Shown here piece by piece: positions 28,333 to 38,010 of a stretch of 43,389 nt of DNA. Source of the DNA: an uncultured Rhodospirillales bacterium (GTDB taxonomy: Bacteria > Pseudomonadota > Alphaproteobacteria > Ferrovibrionales > Ferrovibrionaceae). The translations under genes were made by a program, and so were the position numbers. How positions within the stretch are numbered: the stretch's first letter is position 1; each line of letters starts with the position of its first letter. Below the pieces are notes generated by a model, which saw nothing but the letters and a program-made list of their open reading frames with translations, had not been told where the DNA came from and made no database searches. The stretch spans positions 1-43,389 of the forward strand of contig CALCYJ010000312.1 in assembly GCA_937905845.1 (NCBI GenBank), in the 5' to 3' direction.

Positions 28333-29271
28333 TCAGTGGAGCTGCTGCACCGCCGAGAGCAGCCAGTGGCCGCCCGGCGCCCGCACCAGGGTCCAGACCT
28401 CGCTCACCTCGTGCGCGGTCTGCGGATCGCCTTCGACCACGAGATCGGCATCGCCCGGCCGCTCGCCCAGGCGCAGCGTATAATCGAGGGCGCTCCAGGT
28501 CATCGCCGCCGTGACATAGTCGAAGCCGCCCTCCGACCAGGTTTCGCGGACCTCGAGATCGAGCGGATGGACCTGCTCGACCCGGTTCTCGACGCCGCGG
28601 CTGGTGTTGCCGGCGAGTTCTTCGGCGAAATAGCTGAGCATCTCCGGCGTGACGAGGCGCCGCATCGCTTCCAGATCGCCGCGGCTCCAGGCCGCCTGAA
28701 TGCCGGTGAGCACTTGCGCGAAAGCCGCCTCATCCTGCTGGGAGAGCGCCGGCCCCGCCGCCTGGGCGCCGCCGCGCCCGGTGAGCCCCAGTGGCACCGC
28801 GCCCAGACCTGCGCCCATCCCCCCTCCCGCCAGGCCACCGGCCGGTCCGACCCGGCGAAACAGGCGGAAGGCGAACCAGATCAACCAGCCGAGAATCGCC
28901 AGATGCAGCAGCGCGCCGAGCGGGCTGCCCATCCCGCCGCCGTAGCCGCCGAACAGCATATGCGCAAACCACGAGCCGAGCAGGCCGCCGGCGATGCCGG
29001 CCAGGAATGGATGGCGGCCGAAGGCGCCGCTGCCGCCGATGCCGCTGCTGCCGAAGGGTGACGAGCCCATGCCGGGCGAGGTCATGCTGCGCTGGATGGG
29101 CGCGGCATTATCGCCGCTGAAAGTGCGGCTGCCGCGGCTGCCCATGCTGCCGTAGGAGGAGAAGCCCGAACTGCCGCCGAAATGGGCGCCGGCGCGCGCC
29201 TGCGCCAGGCCCGGCGCGAAGGCCAGCGCCAGGGCGAACAGCAGGGCGGACAGGGTGCGGAATCTGATCAC
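28333..29271 (-). CDS. Tim44-like domain protein
   Basis: Signal peptide, GS-rich linker and TM, then QDEAAFAQVLTGIQAAWSRGDLEAMRRLVTPEMLSYFAEELA...; GTG start proposed. Confidence 0.88.
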   Translation of the reverse strand: MIRFRTLSALLFALALAFAPGLAQARAGAHFGGSSGFSSYGSMGSRGSRTFSGDNAAPIQRSMTSPGMGSSPFGSSGIGGSGAFGRHPFLAGIAGGLLGSWFAHMLFGGYGGGMGSPLGALLHLAILGWLIWFAFRLFRRVGPAGGLAGGGMGAGLGAVPLGLTGRGGAQAAGPALSQQDEAAFAQVLTGIQAAWSRGDLEAMRRLVTPEMLSYFAEELAGNTSRGVENRVEQVHPLDLEVRETWSEGGFDYVTAAMTWSALDYTLRLGERPGDADLVVEGDPQTAHEVSEVWTLVRAPGGHWLLSAVQQLH

Positions 29272-29320
29272 GTCGTTACCCCCGTATTGCCGATGGCCCG
29301 TTCGGCCGTAGGCGAAAATC

Positions 29321-30469
29321 TCACCCGGCGCTCAGCGCCCGTGCCAGCACCAGCGTGGTGGTGAGGAGCAGCACCGCCCCGCCCTGATGCATCGCGGCCA
29401 GCGGCACCGGGACCACTTCGAGCAGCGTCGCAATGCCGAGCGACACTTGCAGCACGACCGCCGCCAGGACGAGATCGGCGGCGATCCTGACCCGCCGGCC
29501 GGCGTCGGGCCGCACACGTACCCGCCACCACACCAGCAGGACCGAGATTAGCACGATATAGGCCAGCATGCGGTGGTCGAACTGCACCGTCTCGACTGTA
29601 TCGAGGGGGTTGAGCCACCAGGGCGTCAGCGGAAAGAGATGCGCCGGGATGAACCGCCCGGCCATGAGCGGCCAGGTATTGTCGGTCAGGCCGGCATGCA
29701 GTCCCGCCGTCAGCCCGCCCAGCAACATCTGGAGGAAGACCAGCGCCGGAAGCGCCAGGGCGCCGCGGCGCAAGCCCGGCCGGCGCCTGGCCCCGCCGCT
29801 CCCCGGCCACACGAGTTCGAGCCCGGTCCAGAGGATGAAGGCGAAGATGACGATGGCGAGGCCCAGATGCGCCGTCAGGCGGAAATGGCTCACCGCCGGA
29901 ATGCTTACCAGCCCGCTCTCGACCATGTACCAGCCGAGCGCCCCTTGCGCGGCCCCGAGCACGAAGATCCCGGCCAGCCGCGGCGCCAGCCGGCGGTCGA
30001 GACGCCTGGAAAACAGGAACCACAGGAAGGGCAGCGCGAACACCACGCCGATCACGCGGCCGAGCAGGCGGTGGGCATATTCGAACCAGAAGATGCGCTT
30101 GAAATCGCGCAGATTCATGCCGTCGTTGACGTCGCGATATTCCGGATAATGCTGATAGGCCTGGAACTCGGCCTGCCACGCGGCCCGATCGAGTGGCGGC
30201 ACCACGCCGCTGATCGGATGCCACTGGACCATGGAAAGGCCGGAATGGGTAAGCCTGGTGACGCCGCCGAGCAGCACCATCCCCGCCACCAGCGCCGCGA
30301 CGACGAAAAGCCACAGCGCCACCGCCCGCGGCGACCCGGCCCAGGGCCTCGCCGCCGGCACCGCGCCAGGGCGCGCCTGGGGCCGGCCGGATCTGCCGCC
30401 GATTCCCGGCATGCCACCGGCCACAGCCGGTCCCGCCGCGGGTGCAGCGCCGCCGAAACGCTCCGTCAT
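29321..30469 (-). CDS. ctaA: heme A synthase (COX15/CtaA)
   Basis: GGVTRLTHSGLSMVQWHPISGVVPP, FEYAHRLLGRVIGVVFALPFLWFL, QGALGWYMVESGL, FDHRMLAYIVL. Confidence 0.95.
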   Translation of the reverse strand: MTERFGGAAPAAGPAVAGGMPGIGGRSGRPQARPGAVPAARPWAGSPRAVALWLFVVAALVAGMVLLGGVTRLTHSGLSMVQWHPISGVVPPLDRAAWQAEFQAYQHYPEYRDVNDGMNLRDFKRIFWFEYAHRLLGRVIGVVFALPFLWFLFSRRLDRRLAPRLAGIFVLGAAQGALGWYMVESGLVSIPAVSHFRLTAHLGLAIVIFAFILWTGLELVWPGSGGARRRPGLRRGALALPALVFLQMLLGGLTAGLHAGLTDNTWPLMAGRFIPAHLFPLTPWWLNPLDTVETVQFDHRMLAYIVLISVLLVWWRVRVRPDAGRRVRIAADLVLAAVVLQVSLGIATLLEVVPVPLAAMHQGGAVLLLTTTLVLARALSAG

Positions 30470-30733
30470 GATCCGCACTCCCGTACTCTATCGAGCGCGA
30501 CCATAGGCCGGGCCGGAGCAAAAGAAAACCGCTGCGACATCACGCCACACCGGCCGCCGCGACCGGCCTCACGACCGGCCCCACAGGCGCGCTTCGCGGC
30601 CCCCCGGTTTGACGCCCGCAGGCGACAGACCCTAGACTGTCGCGGCGCGTGCCGCCGCGGGCTTTCTCCTGCCGGCTGCCGGCACGGGCTTTGGAACCGG
30701 CCGCCAGATGAGGGGGATGGCGGCGTGAAGGAA

Positions 30734-31882
30734 ATGATCATGTCGATCGATGCCTGCCCGGCCGCGCGGCCCATTCCCTCCGGCCGGCGCCGTTTCGCTC
30801 TCGGACCGCGGGCTTGTGCGATCGCCGTAGCCTGGCTTGCCGCCGGCCTGCTGCTGATGGCGGCGCGAGGCGGTCCGGCCGCGGCGGCGACCTTCCCTCT
30901 GCCCGAGAACGGCAGCCTGGTCGGCGCGCTCATGGTGGTCGCCGCCAACAAGGCCGATACGCTGTTCGACATCGCCCGCCACTACGACCTCGGCAGCGAC
31001 GAGATCACCTTCAGCAATCCCGCTGTCGATCCCTGGCTGCCCAAGCAGGACGAGCGCGTCCTGGTGGCGCGCGAATTCGTCCTGCCGCCCAAGCCCTGGC
31101 GCGGCATCGTCGCCGACATCGGCGCCCGCCGCCTCTATTATTTCCCCGTGCCCGCCGCGGGCCAGCCGGCGGAGGTGATCACCTTCCCGATGGGCGTCTC
31201 GCGCGACAAATGGCCAACGCCCCTCGGCGCCACGCGGGTTGTCGCCAAGGTCCGCAACCCGAGCTGGATCGTGCCGAAGAGCATTCTGGCCGAACATGCG
31301 CAGGAAGGCGATCCGCTGCCCGCCGTGGTGCCGCCGGGGCCGGACAATCCGATGGGCCTGCTCGCACTGCGGACCGGCCTTCCCGGCATCTTCATCCACG
31401 GCACCAGCCGGCCCTGGGGCGTCGGCGGCCGGGTCAGCCACGGCTGCATGCATCTTTATCCCGAAGACATCGCCTCGGTCTTCCAGTCCCTCCCCGTCGG
31501 CACGCCGGTGCGCATCATCGACCAGCCCTATCTCGTCGGCGAGCGCGACGGCATCCTCTATCTCTCGGCGCACGAGCCGCTTCCCGATTATCCGAGCGCC
31601 GAAAACCCGCTCCAGCGCGCGACCGACGCCATCACCCAGGCGCTTGCCGGCCGGCCCATCCTGATCGACTGGACGGCGGTGCAGCGGATCGTCGCCGAAC
31701 ACACCACCGTGCCGACGCCGATCAGCCTGGGCGCGCCGCCGCTCTCGGCGAGCATCGCCGCCATCGCCGCCATTCCCTATCCTTTCGCGCCCTACGGCAT
31801 CGATGCCAATACCGCCGCGCCGCCGCCGCCGCAGACGAGTCTGGCCGGGCCGGCGGCGCCGCAACCTCCCGGCAGCGATTGA
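30734..31882 (+). CDS. L,D-transpeptidase (YkuD) with N-terminal LysM-like region
   Basis: KADTLFDIARHYDLGSDEITFSNPAVDPWLP; GIFIHGTSRPWGVGGRVSHGCMHLYPEDIASVF catalytic HG...SHGC. Confidence 0.92.
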   Translation: MIMSIDACPAARPIPSGRRRFALGPRACAIAVAWLAAGLLLMAARGGPAAAATFPLPENGSLVGALMVVAANKADTLFDIARHYDLGSDEITFSNPAVDPWLPKQDERVLVAREFVLPPKPWRGIVADIGARRLYYFPVPAAGQPAEVITFPMGVSRDKWPTPLGATRVVAKVRNPSWIVPKSILAEHAQEGDPLPAVVPPGPDNPMGLLALRTGLPGIFIHGTSRPWGVGGRVSHGCMHLYPEDIASVFQSLPVGTPVRIIDQPYLVGERDGILYLSAHEPLPDYPSAENPLQRATDAITQALAGRPILIDWTAVQRIVAEHTTVPTPISLGAPPLSASIAAIAAIPYPFAPYGIDANTAAPPPPQTSLAGPAAPQPPGSD

Positions 31883-31884
31883 CG

Positions 31885-32937
31885 TCAGGGCGTGAGCACG
31901 ACGCGGCCGACGATCTTTCCCGCCTTGAGGTCGTCAAGCGTATGGGCGGCTTCGGCCAGCGGCCGCTTCTGCACCGGGATCGGCGGCACCAGCCCCTGCC
32001 GGCCCAGCGCCATCAGCTCGTGCATCTCGCTCAGGCTGCCGACATAGGAGCCGCCGATGGTCAGCGCGCGCATCGCGAACATCGGGATCGGCAGGGTGAA
32101 CGTGCCGCCGAACAGCCCGACGATGACCAGCCGGCCGCCCTTGCGCAGCGCCATATGGCCGAAGGTCACCGAGCTTTCGGCGCCGACGAAATCCACAGCA
32201 CCAAGCGCGCCGCCGCCGGTCATCTTGAACAGGGTCTTGCCGGCGTCGGCCTGGGCGGAATTGATCACCCCGGCGGCACCGGCGGCAAGGGCGGCTTCGA
32301 GCTTGCGATCGTCGATATCGGCGACGAAGGGCGCGACGCCGCACACCGCCTTGGCCAGGCGCACGCCGGCCAGCCCGACGCCGCCGGCGCCGACGATCAG
32401 CAGCGGCTCGCTCTCCGACAGGCGGCCGATCTTCTTCAGCGCGCTGTAGGCGGTGAGGCCGGAACAGGCGAAGGTGCAGGCAAGCTCCGTCGGCATGCCG
32501 GTGTAATCCAGCAGATAGCGTGCATGCGGCACCAGGATACGGTCGGAATAGCCGCCGGGCCGAGCCACGCCCAGGGCGCGCGACTTGCCGCAAAGATGCT
32601 CTTCGCCGCGCTGGCAATAGGCGCAGGCGCCGCAGCCGATCCAGGGAAAGACCACCCGTTTGTCGCCGAGCGCGACGCCGGAGGCTTCCGGGCCAAGGGC
32701 GATGACCTCGCCCGCAATCTCATGGCCAAGCGTCAGCGGCAACGCCCCCTCGCCGGAACCGACCGGGAGCTTCTTGCCACCGCCGAGATCGAAGAATCCC
32801 TCCCAGAGATGGAGATCGGAATGGCAGACGCCACAGCCCGTCACCCGGAGCAGAACCTCCGATCCCTTGGGGCTCGGATCGGGCTCGTTCGCCGCTTCCA
32901 GGGGCTGGCCGAACCGGGTGATACGATAACTTTGCAT
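31885..32937 (-). CDS. zinc-dependent alcohol dehydrogenase
   Basis: GCGVCHSDLHLWEGFF, GHEIAGEVIALGPEA, GACAYCQRGEEHLCGK, VGAGGVGLAGVRLAKAV; ATG at 32935-32937. Confidence 0.93.
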   Translation of the reverse strand: MQSYRITRFGQPLEAANEPDPSPKGSEVLLRVTGCGVCHSDLHLWEGFFDLGGGKKLPVGSGEGALPLTLGHEIAGEVIALGPEASGVALGDKRVVFPWIGCGACAYCQRGEEHLCGKSRALGVARPGGYSDRILVPHARYLLDYTGMPTELACTFACSGLTAYSALKKIGRLSESEPLLIVGAGGVGLAGVRLAKAVCGVAPFVADIDDRKLEAALAAGAAGVINSAQADAGKTLFKMTGGGALGAVDFVGAESSVTFGHMALRKGGRLVIVGLFGGTFTLPIPMFAMRALTIGGSYVGSLSEMHELMALGRQGLVPPIPVQKRPLAEAAHTLDDLKAGKIVGRVVLTP

Positions 32938-33066
32938 GGCGCTGTTCCTCCCACCGAAATTGACCTTGATCGCACGGCGCCAGTTGAGCACAGCCGGCGG
33001 AGGACGGAAAGCCTTGCCTGCGCGCGGCCGCCGATGCTAGAGCCCTTGGGTCAAGGCATTAGGATC

Positions 33067-33885
33067 ATGACGTCAGGGAAGGAAACGATCTTGGTCGAAA
33101 GCAGCAGCAGCGCGGCGGGCCTCCGGGCCGGACGGGTGGCGGGAAAGCGGGCGCTGGTGACCGGCGCGGCCTCGGGGCTCGGGCGCGCCACCGCGATCAT
33201 GCTGGCGCGCGAGGGCGCCCGCGTCGCCCTGACCGACATCAACGAGGCGGGCGGGCGGGCGGCCCAGGCCGAGATCGGCGGGCATTCCGTCTTCCTCCCC
33301 CACGACGTGACGCAGGAGGCCGACTGGCAGCGGGTCTATGGCGCGGTCGAGGCGCAATTCGGCGGCCTCGAGATCCTGGTCAATTCCGCCGGCATCGGCA
33401 TGGGCAAGACCATCGAGGAACTGACCATGGAGGATTGGCGCCGCGTCCATGCGGTCGATCTCGACAGCGTCTTCCTCGGCTGCAAATACGGCGTGCCGCT
33501 GATCGCGCGGAGCGGCGGCGGCTCGATCGTCAATATCTCCTCGATTGCCGGCATCATCGCCGGCCACAATATGGCGGGCTATAATTCGGCGAAGGCCGCG
33601 GTGCGCATGCTGAGCAAGTCGGTGGCGCTCCATTGCGCCCGTCAGGGCTACAATATCCGCTGCAATTCCGTCCATCCGACCTTCATCGACACCCCCATCC
33701 TCGACCGGATCCGCGAGCGCTTTGGCGCGGCGGACGGGATGACGAAGCTCGCCCGCCAGGTGCCCTTGGGCCGGATCGGCAAGCCCGACGACGTGGCCTA
33801 TGGCATCCTCTATCTCGCCTCCGACGAATCGAGCTTCATGACCGGGGCCGAACTGGTGCTGGACGGCGGCATCAGCGCCATGTGA
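33067..33885 (+). CDS. SDR family oxidoreductase
   Basis: KRALVTGAASGLGRATAIMLAREGARVALTDIN, VNSAGIGMG, NMAGYNSAKAAV, FMTGAELVLDGGISAM. Confidence 0.94.
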   Translation: MTSGKETILVESSSSAAGLRAGRVAGKRALVTGAASGLGRATAIMLAREGARVALTDINEAGGRAAQAEIGGHSVFLPHDVTQEADWQRVYGAVEAQFGGLEILVNSAGIGMGKTIEELTMEDWRRVHAVDLDSVFLGCKYGVPLIARSGGGSIVNISSIAGIIAGHNMAGYNSAKAAVRMLSKSVALHCARQGYNIRCNSVHPTFIDTPILDRIRERFGAADGMTKLARQVPLGRIGKPDDVAYGILYLASDESSFMTGAELVLDGGISAM

Positions 33886-33949
33886 GGCGCGGGCCCATAT
33901 CACGCCGGAAAGATCGCAAGGCCGTGGGTCAGATCGGGCGTCCGGCCGC

Positions 33950-34591
33950 TCACCAGTAGCGCACGCGCCCGACATCGACATGGACGAAGTCGGAGGCGCG
34001 ATAAAGGCCGACGCCGCCGGCGCGCAAGGATACGGCCGCGCGATGCAGCGTCATCAGCGGCACCCGGGCGAGCCTTATATCCACCGCCATGCCGCTCATG
34101 TGCAGACTGTGCCGGGCGACACCCTCGGTGCTGGCGGCGAGCATGGCGTTGGTCTTGGCCGTGCGATAGCCGGAGATGATCTCGAAGGGCCCGCGGCATT
34201 CCAGCCGGTTCTGCAGCGCATGGAGCAGATCGAGCACCGCCGGGTCGATCGGGTGCACCTGGTTGGCGCGGAAATCGCGTAGGACCCAGTCGATCTCCTT
34301 CTGGCCGGCGGGAAGATAATGGCCGTCGCACCAATAGACCGTGCGCAGCCGTTCGCCGGTATGGAGATTGTCGAAGGAAAGCGCACGCTCGCCTGGCAGA
34401 GAGTTTCCGCCCGGCGGATGGATGCCGCCCAGCGAATGGCTGCCGCCCTGCGGATGGCTGGATCGCCGGGCGATTCCCAGCGCCGCTTCCGCCTTCCCCG
34501 CGACCAACCCGTTCCCGAGAACACCGCCTGCAAGGCCGGCGCCGAGAACCAGGAGACGGCGTCTGGCGTTGCCATGCGCATCCAAGGTCAT
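33950..34591 (-). CDS. DUF882 / YcbK-type peptidase M15 family protein
   Basis: LSFDNLHTGERLRTVYWCDGHYLPAGQKEIDWVLRDFRANQVHPIDPAVLDLLHAL, FEIISGYRTAKTNAMLAASTEGVARHSLHMSGMAVDIRL, FVHVDVGRVRYW. Confidence 0.93.
   Translation of the reverse strand: MTLDAHGNARRRLLVLGAGLAGGVLGNGLVAGKAEAALGIARRSSHPQGGSHSLGGIHPPGGNSLPGERALSFDNLHTGERLRTVYWCDGHYLPAGQKEIDWVLRDFRANQVHPIDPAVLDLLHALQNRLECRGPFEIISGYRTAKTNAMLAASTEGVARHSLHMSGMAVDIRLARVPLMTLHRAAVSLRAGGVGLYRASDFVHVDVGRVRYW
34406..34459. repeat. 3 imperfect in-frame copies of an 18-bp unit within the DUF882 gene
   Basis: TCCGCCCGGCGGATGGAT / GCCGCCCAGCGAATGGCT / GCCGCCCTGCGGATGGCT; encodes SHPQGG-SHSLGG-IHPPGG. Confidence 0.9.
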
Positions 34592-34679
34592 GGCGTCGCT
34601 TATACCAACAACCCGCGGTTCGGGGCAACTCCCGATGGCGCCCCGGCGGCAAATTCCGAAAACCAAGGCCCGCGGGCGG

Positions 34680-36524
34680 TCAGCCGGCGCGGCGCGACAG
34701 GGTGGACAAGCCCGCCAGCCTTTGGTGCAGCGCCTGATCGAGCTTGCTGTCCCAGCCATAGAGGTCGGGGCGGAATTCGAGCGTGCCGTCGGGTGCCACC
34801 CAGGCGGTGAAATAGAGCAGATAGACCGGCACCGGATGCTCCACCCGGACGATATAGGAGGTGGTGCGTTCCAGATTCTCGGCGACCTTGGCCGCGTCCC
34901 AGCCGGCATTATCCTGCAACAGCCAGGTGGCGAGCGCGTCGGGCTGTTCCAGGCGGATACAGCCGTGGCTGAAGGCGCGGACGGGCAAGGTGAACAGGTT
35001 GTGCGCCGGCGTATCGTGCATATAGACGTCGAAAGGATTGGGGAAGAGGAACTTCACCCGCCCGAGCGCGTTGCGCGTGCCGGGAAGCTGGACAAGCTGA
35101 TAGGGGAAGTCGTCGTCGCCATACTGCCGCCAGTCGATATCCTGTCCCAAGGCCGCCGCGCCGTCGCGGCCGCGGATGCGCAGATCATCGCTCGCCAGGT
35201 AATCCGGATCGCGTTTGAGCTTGGGCAGGATCTCGTTCACGGCGATCGAGCGGGGAACGTACCAGCTCGGGGCGAACACCACCGAGCGCACCTCGCTTGC
35301 CAGGAGCGGCGTCGGCTTGTCCGCCGTCCCGACCACGGCGCGCATGTCGAGTCGGGGTTCGCCGCCGGCATAGGCCTGAAGCTCCTGCGCCGGAATATTG
35401 ACCGCGATATAGCGCGGCCCGAGATCGCGCGGCAGCCAGCGCCAGCGCTCGAGATTGGCGCGCAAGGTCGCAATGCGCTCGCCGACCGGCCGGTTCAACT
35501 CGCGCAGCGTTGCCGGTCCGACCCCGCCGTCCGCCGTGAGGCCGTGGTGGCGCTGAAAGCGGCGCACCGCAACCGCCAGCGCCGGGTCGAACATCTCGCC
35601 CTTGCCCGCGACATGAAGGCGGGCGCGCAAGGCCGCGACCCGCGCATCGCTCATGCCGGGCTTCAAGGTCGGGCCGGATGGAATCGTCCGCCAGCCGCCA
35701 TGGGCGGCGAGGGCGCGGTAGGCCGCCAGCGCCTGTTCGAGACGACGATAGCCGGGCGCCTCGGGCGCCAGGTCCCGCAGCACCTGCACCAGGGCGGCAT
35801 CGGATGCCGACGCCTTCTCCAGCAGCCCGACCCCGTCCACGGCCGGCGCCGCCAAATCCCAATTGGGATCGATCTTCCCGGGCACGACCCGGCCATGGCC
35901 GAGATCTGCCGCATAGCGCAGGAAAGCATCGCTCGCGAGCAGATCGAGCGCCGCGGCGGCGGAATCCGACTCCGCGGCCGGTGCCGAGGGCGTGGGGACT
36001 GTCGATGCCGATGCCGATGCCGATGCCGATGCCGATGCCGAGGCCGATATCGGTATCGATGCCGGTTGCGCGGCCGCGGCCGGCTCCCCGGCCGGCGGCG
36101 ATGTGGCCGCGGCAAGGGCGGCGGCCTTGCTCAGGGCGGCATCGAGCGCCGAGAGATGGTAATCCGCGGGATCCAGGCCGGCCGCACCCGCTTGGCGCAA
36201 GGCGTCGCGCAAGGCTCTGGCCCGGTCCATGTCCCAAGCCGGCCTTCCATCGCGGGCGGCGTAGAATCGCCGCAGGCTGCCGCCGTCGAGCATGACGCCC
36301 GCGACGGTCAGCGGCTGGCGCGCCAGAAGGTCGGTCAAAACCGCCGCCCGCGACGCCGCCGGAAACAATCCCAGCCCCAGCGCCAGCAGCCCCGGTGCCA
36401 GCAACCCGAGCGACGCCCGGACACGCAATGGCCGGATGCACAACGCCCCGACGCGCAATGGCTGGCGCGCAAAAGCCCGGGCCGGGCGGCAGGCCGCCGA
36501 CAGAGAAGCGATCCTCGTCATCAT
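34680..36524 (-). CDS. L,D-transpeptidase, YcbB-like scaffold with peptidoglycan-binding domain
   Basis: FYAARDGRPAWDM, AVRRFQRHHGLTADGGVGPATLRELN, VVGTADKPTPLLASEVRSVVFAPSWYVPRSIAVNEILPKL, YMHDTPAHNLFTLPVRAFSHGCIRLEQP. Confidence 0.93.
   Translation of the reverse strand: MMTRIASLSAACRPARAFARQPLRVGALCIRPLRVRASLGLLAPGLLALGLGLFPAASRAAVLTDLLARQPLTVAGVMLDGGSLRRFYAARDGRPAWDMDRARALRDALRQAGAAGLDPADYHLSALDAALSKAAALAAATSPPAGEPAAAAQPASIPISASASASASASASASTVPTPSAPAAESDSAAAALDLLASDAFLRYAADLGHGRVVPGKIDPNWDLAAPAVDGVGLLEKASASDAALVQVLRDLAPEAPGYRRLEQALAAYRALAAHGGWRTIPSGPTLKPGMSDARVAALRARLHVAGKGEMFDPALAVAVRRFQRHHGLTADGGVGPATLRELNRPVGERIATLRANLERWRWLPRDLGPRYIAVNIPAQELQAYAGGEPRLDMRAVVGTADKPTPLLASEVRSVVFAPSWYVPRSIAVNEILPKLKRDPDYLASDDLRIRGRDGAAALGQDIDWRQYGDDDFPYQLVQLPGTRNALGRVKFLFPNPFDVYMHDTPAHNLFTLPVRAFSHGCIRLEQPDALATWLLQDNAGWDAAKVAENLERTTSYIVRVEHPVPVYLLYFTAWVAPDGTLEFRPDLYGWDSKLDQALHQRLAGLSTLSRRAG
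36004..36045. repeat. hexanucleotide repeat (GATGCC)x6 + GAGGCC inside the YcbB-like gene
   Basis: Direct reading; encodes (SA)n on the minus strand. Confidence 0.95.
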
Positions 36525-36630
36525 GGGTTGCGTCTCGCGCTCAATGCCTGCTCCCCGGGGATTCCCGCCCACCCGCGGCGGCCTATCCCGGGAAGCATGG
36601 CACCAACTGGTTAATCCCGCATTGCGCGAG

Positions 36631-36685
36631 TCTAGAGCCCATCACCGGAAAAGTGGAATCACTTTTCTGGTAGGAACTAAACGCC
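36631..36685. repeat. putative dispersed alphaproteobacterial palindromic repeat
   Basis: TCTAGAGCCCATCACCGGAAAAGTGGAATCACTTTTCTGG...; stem CCGGAAAAGTG-GAAT-CACTTTTCTGG (36645-36670), 10/11 Watson-Crick + one wobble. Confidence 0.55.
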
Positions 36686-36736
36686 GAACCGGCTTATCTG
36701 AAACCTTCCGGTTGCGACCCTCACGCCATCACGCCC

Positions 36737-37993
36737 TCAGGCCCGCACGAGAGAATCCACCCCCTGGCCCCGCGCGGGTGCTGCGGGAAAGATCCGCTCC
36801 AATGCGGTATCGGAAAGCCGGAAATGGCGTTCCAGGACGGTCGCGACGATGCTGCGGAAATCGGTGGTGACGGCGAGGTCGCGGTTCTGATAGAGCGCCT
36901 GGGATTCGAGGCCCGGCCAGGCGCCATAGACCTTGCCGCCGGCCACCGGGCCGCCCATCACCCACAGGGCGTTGCCATGCCCGTGATCGGTGCCGGCATT
37001 GCCGTTCTCGCGCGCGGTGCGGCCGAATTCCGAGATCACCAGGACGATCGTGTCGCGCCAGGCCGGCCCGAGCCCGGCCGCGAGATTGGCGAGCCCCTGA
37101 CCCAGCGGCGCGAGGCGGCTCGCGAGCCGGCCGCGGGCGCCGCCCTGCTCGACATGGGTATCGACGCCGCCGAAGGCGATGAAGGCCAGGCGCACGCCGG
37201 CGTCCTTGGTAAACAATTGGGCGAGGCGGGCGCTGTCGGTGACGAAACTGTCGGGCAGCGGCGCGCCGTTGTCGGCCTGCGTCATGTCGGCCGCGAGATC
37301 CGTCATCAGCTTGCCCCGCGCCGCCTGCCCTTCGCGATAGGCGCGGCTCATCGCGTCGTTGCCGTCATAGAGCCTGGCGAAGGCGCTGCTCACCAAAGGC
37401 CGGTCGGTCGCTTCTGGCCGCGTGGCATTGCGCCCCTGGGGCACGCTCGCGACCGCAGCCGCGCCGGTGAAGATCCGCGGCGTCGTCGCCCCGAAACTCA
37501 CCCCCTCGGTCGGCCGATGCGGTCCGGGCAGGCTCGCCAGCAGCCGGTTCATCCAGCCGTCGGGCGTCGTCTTGATGCCCGGCGTGCCGCTCTCCATGTA
37601 GAACTGGGCATCGAAATGCGAGCGCGTCGGATCGGGCGAGCCCGAGGCATGGACGAAGGCGAGGCTCTTCGCCTGCCATAGCGGCGTAAGCGGCGAGAGT
37701 GCTGGATGCAGGCCGAAATGGCCGTCGAGATCGACCAGCCCGTCTTCGGTCCCGGGCTTGGGCACCGCGATGGTCGGGCGGTAATCGTAATAGGCCCGCT
37801 CGCCATAGGGCGCCACGACATTGAGCCCGTCCACCGCCCCGCGCAGGAAGATGACGACGAGCCGCGGCGCCGGCGCGCCGGACGGCCCTTGGGCACCAAG
37901 GCTCGCCGCAAACCCGGAACGGCCGATCGGCAGCAGGCTCAGGCCCGCGGCACTGCCCGCCGTCTGAAGAAAGCGCCGTCTGTCGATCGCCAT
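36737..37993 (-). CDS. DUF1501 family protein with Tat-type leader
   Basis: MAIDRRRFLQTAGSAAGLSLLPIG; PRLVVIFLRGAVDGLNVVAPYGERAYYDYRPTIAVP; DTIVLVISEFGRTARENGNAGTDHGHGNALWVMGGPVAGGKVYG. Confidence 0.95.
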   Translation of the reverse strand: MAIDRRRFLQTAGSAAGLSLLPIGRSGFAASLGAQGPSGAPAPRLVVIFLRGAVDGLNVVAPYGERAYYDYRPTIAVPKPGTEDGLVDLDGHFGLHPALSPLTPLWQAKSLAFVHASGSPDPTRSHFDAQFYMESGTPGIKTTPDGWMNRLLASLPGPHRPTEGVSFGATTPRIFTGAAAVASVPQGRNATRPEATDRPLVSSAFARLYDGNDAMSRAYREGQAARGKLMTDLAADMTQADNGAPLPDSFVTDSARLAQLFTKDAGVRLAFIAFGGVDTHVEQGGARGRLASRLAPLGQGLANLAAGLGPAWRDTIVLVISEFGRTARENGNAGTDHGHGNALWVMGGPVAGGKVYGAWPGLESQALYQNRDLAVTTDFRSIVATVLERHFRLSDTALERIFPAAPARGQGVDSLVRA

Positions 37994-38010
37994 GCTCCGC
38001 CTCCCCGCTC

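Noticed and set aside
34341-36614. 757-aa plus-strand ORF with (CR)n repeat
   Set aside because: Antisense to the YcbB-like L,D-transpeptidase; the CRCRCR stretch is the GATGCC repeat read in another frame.
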